From positions 12,441 through 22,566 of the forward strand of contig PLSZ01000504.1 of the NCBI GenBank assembly GCA_003164305.1: a stretch of DNA of 10,126 nt, given 5' to 3'. The notes under the pieces are model-generated. The model was not told where the DNA came from and ran no database searches. It was given only the letters and a program-made list of their open reading frames with translations. How positions within the stretch are numbered: position 1 is the stretch's first letter; every line of letters starts with the position of its first letter. Shown piece after piece: positions 7,427 through 10,126 of the stretch. A program made the translations under genes and the position numbers. The stretch comes from Acetobacteraceae bacterium. GTDB lineage: Bacteria > Pseudomonadota > Alphaproteobacteria > Acetobacterales > Acetobacteraceae.

Positions 7427-7781
7427 TTCGGCGACCGGACGCCTGACGGTGCATGCGCTGGACACGGCTCTCGGACGGCCGGCGGTAGGGTTGCCGCTGT
7501 CGCTGTTCCGGATCGGTAACGTCGTTCGCACCCAGCTTGGCGCCTGGCACACCAACGACGACGGCCGTTGCGATGCGCCGTTGCTGGAGGGAGCCACGCT
7601 GGTTCCGGGATCCTATGAGATCGTCTTTAATGTTGGCGCGTGGCGGGAGAAAGCCGGCGCCGCGGACGCCGGATTTTACGACCTGATCCCCATTCGCTTC
7701 CGCGTCACCGACCCGGCGGTGCATTATCATATTCCACTGCTGCTTTCCCCATACGGATACTCCACCTACCGCGGCAGTTAA
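7416..7781 (+). CDS. 5-hydroxyisourate hydrolase (transthyretin-like)
   Basis: Hydrolyses 5-hydroxyisourate, the PuuD product, to OHCU. Small tetrameric enzyme of 121 aa. Diagnostic features are complete: H13 in LTVHALD, R51 in NDDGRCD, H105 in HYHIPLLLSP, and the C-terminal tetrapeptide YRGS (118-121), which distinguishes hydrolases from vertebrate transthyretins. There is no signal peptide, so it should work in the cytoplasm. The ATG at 7416 lies inside the end of the OHCU decarboxylase gene (11-nt overlap) without a clear ribosome site, consistent with coupled translation. The gene order puuD, decarboxylase, hydrolase does not follow the reaction order, but all three steps from urate to S-allantoin are present together. 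Confidence 0.96.
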   Translation: MASDSATGRLTVHALDTALGRPAVGLPLSLFRIGNVVRTQLGAWHTNDDGRCDAPLLEGATLVPGSYEIVFNVGAWREKAGAADAGFYDLIPIRFRVTDPAVHYHIPLLLSPYGYSTYRGS

Positions 7782-7849
7782 GCAGGTGGACGAATTGTCA
7801 TAACAGACCGCGTAACAATCGCGGCACTGTTCAGACTGACCTTCAGGCA

Positions 7850-7868
7850 CCCCACGAAAGGCGTGGGG
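7850..7868. other. Intergenic hairpin CCCCACG-aaagg-CGTGGGG
   Basis: A perfect 7-bp stem with a 5-nt loop between the urate operon and the PRC-barrel gene. It is followed by CTTCCC instead of a T-run, so as a terminator for the urate operon it would be weak. The flanking bases (read on the minus strand, GAAGCCCC ... GGGGTGC) resemble the terminal hairpins of IS200/IS605-type elements, from memory. No transposase is nearby, so at most it would be a solo remnant. Confidence 0.45.
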
Positions 7869-7894
7869 CTTCCCAACGGAACCTGGAGAGTCAC

Positions 7895-8275
7895 ATGAAA
7901 AACCTTCGATCCACCCTTGCCGTTTCGCTGCTGGCGTTTGCCCTGGCGGCGCCGGTCATGGCGCAGTCGCTCACCCCGCCATCGTCAACTTACATGACCG
8001 GCGATCACAACATGCGCTCGAGCAAAATGATCGGCATGGCGGTTTACAATGAGCGCAACGAGAAGATCGGTGTCCTGGACGACATCTTGCTGCCGGCGGC
8101 CGGCGGAGAGGTCACCGCGGTGCTTTCCGTCGGCGGCTTTCTGGGCGTCGGAGAGAAAATGATCAAGGTGCCGCTGAGCCATGTTCATTTCATGACTGAG
8201 AAAGCGATGATGGAAGGGGATAAAGCCGCGCTGAGCGCGATGCCGAGGTATTCGTACTTCGGCGGTGGTGGCTGA
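7895..8275 (+). CDS. Exported PRC-barrel domain protein
   Basis: Small protein of 126 aa. A Sec signal peptide covers residues 1-23 (MKNLRS, hydrophobic core, APVMA cleavage). Residues about 42-101 form a PRC-barrel: SSKMIGMAVYNERNEKIGVLDDILLP, then GGEVTAVLSVGGFLGVGEKMIKVPLSHVHF, where GGFLGVGEKMIKVP is a typical PRC hairpin. The C-terminus is short and glycine-rich. The ATG has a good ribosome site (GGAGAG, 4 nt spacing); the frame is open upstream, but no better start exists and the signal peptide begins here. Periplasmic PRC-barrel proteins are common in alphaproteobacteria and mostly uncharacterised; some relate to stress or envelope functions. It lies 113 nt after the urate genes and may be transcribed with them or separately. 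No direct role in purine use can be read from the sequence. Confidence 0.9.
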   Translation: MKNLRSTLAVSLLAFALAAPVMAQSLTPPSSTYMTGDHNMRSSKMIGMAVYNERNEKIGVLDDILLPAAGGEVTAVLSVGGFLGVGEKMIKVPLSHVHFMTEKAMMEGDKAALSAMPRYSYFGGGG

Positions 8276-8276
8276 G

Positions 8277-8318
8277 AAAAAAAGCGTCCGGCACGGTTGC
8301 CACCAACCGCGCCGGACG
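8277..8318 (-). terminator. Intrinsic terminator of the NCS2 permease operon
   Basis: CGTCCGGC (8285-8292) pairs with GCCGGACG (8311-8318), and CGGTTG (8294-8299) with CAACCG (8304-8309), giving 14 pairs with one A-C mismatch and a 4-nt loop. Read on the minus strand it is followed within one or two bases by seven T (8283-8277), the classic form, starting 9 nt after the permease stop codon. On the plus strand only TTCT follows, so it could also stop PRC-gene transcription, less efficiently. Confidence 0.9.
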
Positions 8319-8327
8319 TTCTCGTAG

Positions 8328-9905
8328 TTAGTCGGCTTCCTGCGCGGCGTGCATCTCCGCCGGCAGTGGATGGAACTCGGCGTATTTCGACAGGAAGAAC
8401 AGGATCCCGGCCACAGCCAGATAAGCGACGGCGACGGTCGGCATTGATCCGATCCCGATCGCCTCGCCGTGGATGAAGCCGAAGAAGGTAAAGACCGTTC
8501 CGGCGAGGGCGAATGCCGCCGCCTTGTCGAACTCACGATCGATGATAAAGACCGTGATCGCACCAAGGATGATGCCGGCCAGGGTCGCACCGCCGCCCAA
8601 CGTCTCCAACCCCTGATACAGCACCCCGACCTGCGCGAGTTTCGCGTGACCCACCGTTGCCGCGTTTGTCCCGGCGGCGCCAAGCGCGTTGTCGATTTGC
8701 ACTTTGCCCCAGGCCGCGATCTGCGGCAGCAGAGCGAGCACGATCGCCGGGGCGTGGCGATGCGGCGATTCCTGGAACGCCTGCGAACCGATCAACATGC
8801 CGATGTAGAGCAGGATCGGCAGGATCGCGACGACCGGAATGACCGCCATCATCACCGCGATAATCCCGAACCAGGTCAGCACCAGAATGATGATGCCGGT
8901 AACGGCGGAATAGCCGATGCGACCACCCATCGCCTTCCAGCCGGGATGGCCGATATACACCGCGTTGATGAATGGATTGCCCAACAGACAACCAATGAGG
9001 CTGATGACGCCGTCGGCGGTCAGGACGCGCGTGGTTGGGAACGAATCGCCGGCGGCCGCGGCACTCTCGACATTGTCGAGCGCCTCGATCAAATCATAAA
9101 TGCCGAACGGGATCGCGGTCACCAGGATCACGCCGAGGTACTTGAAGCCGCCGAACGTGTGCTCGACCGCCGGGATCGGAAACGAAAACCCGAAGTTAGA
9201 GATGGAACCAGCGAGTTTGGCCAATGTCAGATCGCCGTAGCCCAGTCCGAGAAGGTTCGATCCCCAGGCGATCGCCGTGCCGACGGCGATCGCCACCAGA
9301 CCTCCCGGCACGCCGCCGAAGTATTTCACCCCGCCGAACCAGTTCGCCAGGATGACCGCGAAGCACACCACGCCGATGACCGGTGTCGTGAACACCTGCG
9401 CCGCCGGGCTCATGGAAATGAAGGTCAGCGAGATACCCGCCAGCGACCCGAGCAACGCTGCCCGCGGAGTGATCTTGCGGATATAGGGCCCGATGAAGCC
9501 GCCGGCCATCAACACGAAACTCTGCACGAACACCCATGTCAGACCAGCTTCCCAGGCCTGCACGGGGTCTTTCGTCGCGATTTCAATCGGCAGCATCACC
9601 ACGAAGGTCACGACGAACATGTGCGGCACGCTGATGCCGGAGGGCAACGCGCAGACATCGTCGCGGCCGGTTTCCTTCGCCAGTTTCCAGGCGAGAAACG
9701 CGTAGTATCCCGTGCTCAGGCACAACATCAGCCCAAGAGCGGGAAGGATGCGTCCGAACACCAGCGCGTCCGGCATCTTCAGCACGAAACGCAAGAGTCC
9801 CGTCAGCACCAGCACATTGACCAGGATGTTGGTACCAAAGCCAAACAATGCGTTCCAGTCGCCAGGGACCCAGAATTTGGGTTTGCTCAGCATGGTAGCA
9901 CTCAT
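8328..9905 (-). CDS. NCS2-family purine/xanthine permease (AzgA-like)
   Basis: Inner-membrane nucleobase transporter of 525 aa, probably proton-driven, with about 12-14 hydrophobic segments. The stretch IGHPGWKAMGGRIGYS (residues 318-333) corresponds to the motif of the AzgA branch (COG2252-like), and PFGIYDLIEALDNVESAAAAGDSFPTTRVLTADG (266-299) holds acidic residues expected in the substrate-binding helix region. Residues 87-96 (LPSGISVPHM) match the beta-strand region of helix 3. The substrate is most likely a purine (hypoxanthine, xanthine, urate or similar), but exact specificity cannot be read. The ATG at 9905 has an AAGGAA sequence 8 nt upstream; a second ATG four codons later lacks a ribosome site. 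It follows the second hydrolase gene by 24 nt and ends just before a strong terminator, so the two form an operon. Confidence 0.93.
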   Translation of the reverse strand: MSATMLSKPKFWVPGDWNALFGFGTNILVNVLVLTGLLRFVLKMPDALVFGRILPALGLMLCLSTGYYAFLAWKLAKETGRDDVCALPSGISVPHMFVVTFVVMLPIEIATKDPVQAWEAGLTWVFVQSFVLMAGGFIGPYIRKITPRAALLGSLAGISLTFISMSPAAQVFTTPVIGVVCFAVILANWFGGVKYFGGVPGGLVAIAVGTAIAWGSNLLGLGYGDLTLAKLAGSISNFGFSFPIPAVEHTFGGFKYLGVILVTAIPFGIYDLIEALDNVESAAAAGDSFPTTRVLTADGVISLIGCLLGNPFINAVYIGHPGWKAMGGRIGYSAVTGIIILVLTWFGIIAVMMAVIPVVAILPILLYIGMLIGSQAFQESPHRHAPAIVLALLPQIAAWGKVQIDNALGAAGTNAATVGHAKLAQVGVLYQGLETLGGGATLAGIILGAITVFIIDREFDKAAAFALAGTVFTFFGFIHGEAIGIGSMPTVAVAYLAVAGILFFLSKYAEFHPLPAEMHAAQEAD

Positions 9906-9929
9906 CCCGCTGTTCCTTGTTCTGATGTG

Positions 9930-10126
9930 TTATTGTTTCAGTGCGGCGATCACGTCCTCACTGTTCCCAACCCAGCCAAAAATTCCACCCTGGGCTTTGA
10001 TCATCTTCAGGCCCATCTCCTGGAACTCCGGAAAATAGGACCCAACGCAATCGGACGGCACGAAGCAGTCGTAGCCGCGGTCGTTGGCCTCGCGCACGGT
10101 TGTGTTGACGCAGACTTCGGTGGTGA
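9930..10126 (-). CDS. Second isochorismatase-like amidohydrolase (C-terminal part)
   Basis: Only the last 65 residues are in the window; the start lies to the right. It begins at TTEVCVNTT, containing the catalytic cysteine, continues [10 protein letters not shown] and has [10 protein letters not shown] with the glutamine matching Q209 of the first hydrolase. In a hand alignment 34 of the final 63 residues are identical to that protein, so the two are related members of the BiuH-like group. They differ in one segment: [11 protein letters not shown] here against [11 protein letters not shown] there. In this fold that part lies near the active site, suggesting different substrates. It is upstream of the NCS2 permease by 24 nt, in the same direction. 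The Asp and Lys of the triad cannot be seen in this window. Confidence 0.9.
   Translation of the reverse strand, partial: TTEVCVNTTVREANDRGYDCFVPSDCVGSYFPEFQEMGLKMIKAQGGIFGWVGNSEDVIAALKQ

Overview
The window is a compact, GC-rich stretch of a Gram-negative chromosome, with a Tat-exported binding protein, a beta-barrel outer-membrane protein and a PuuD-type urate oxidase. Gene order and protein style suggest an alphaproteobacterium (Acetobacteraceae- or Bradyrhizobiaceae-like). This is inferred from style only; no taxonomic marker is present. Nearly everything recognisable concerns uptake and breakdown of purines or ureides.

Left block (1-4142, minus strand): a tightly coupled operon in the order BMP-family binding protein, long ABC permease, short ABC permease, isochorismatase-like cysteine amidohydrolase, ABC ATPase (cut by the window edge). 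Gene junctions are 9 nt apart, a 1-nt TGATG overlap, 2 nt apart and a 4-nt ATGA overlap. A hydrolase is therefore embedded inside a nucleoside/purine-type importer operon. Its D30/K136/C169 triad is spaced as in biuret hydrolase BiuH.

Middle (4143-4722): 580 bp of non-coding DNA between divergent operons. It has one AT-rich patch and several short palindromes, and is a plausible shared control region.

Central block (4723-7781, plus strand): a Tsx-like outer-membrane channel, then puuD (membrane urate oxidase with a C-terminal c-type haem domain), OHCU decarboxylase (TTG start overlapping the puuD stop) and 5-hydroxyisourate hydrolase. Together these give outer-membrane entry and the three steps urate -> 5-hydroxyisourate -> OHCU -> S-allantoin. 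No allantoinase or later step lies in the window.

Right block: a small exported PRC-barrel protein (7895-8275, plus) converges on an AzgA-like NCS2 purine permease (8328-9905, minus), with a strong terminator between them. Upstream of the permease, in the same operon, is the C-terminal part of a second BiuH-like isochorismatase-fold hydrolase (9930 to the window end). Two related hydrolases, each with its own transporter, thus bracket the urate operon. The most interesting hypothesis is that they act on ureides or urate-oxidation by-products such as biuret or triuret.
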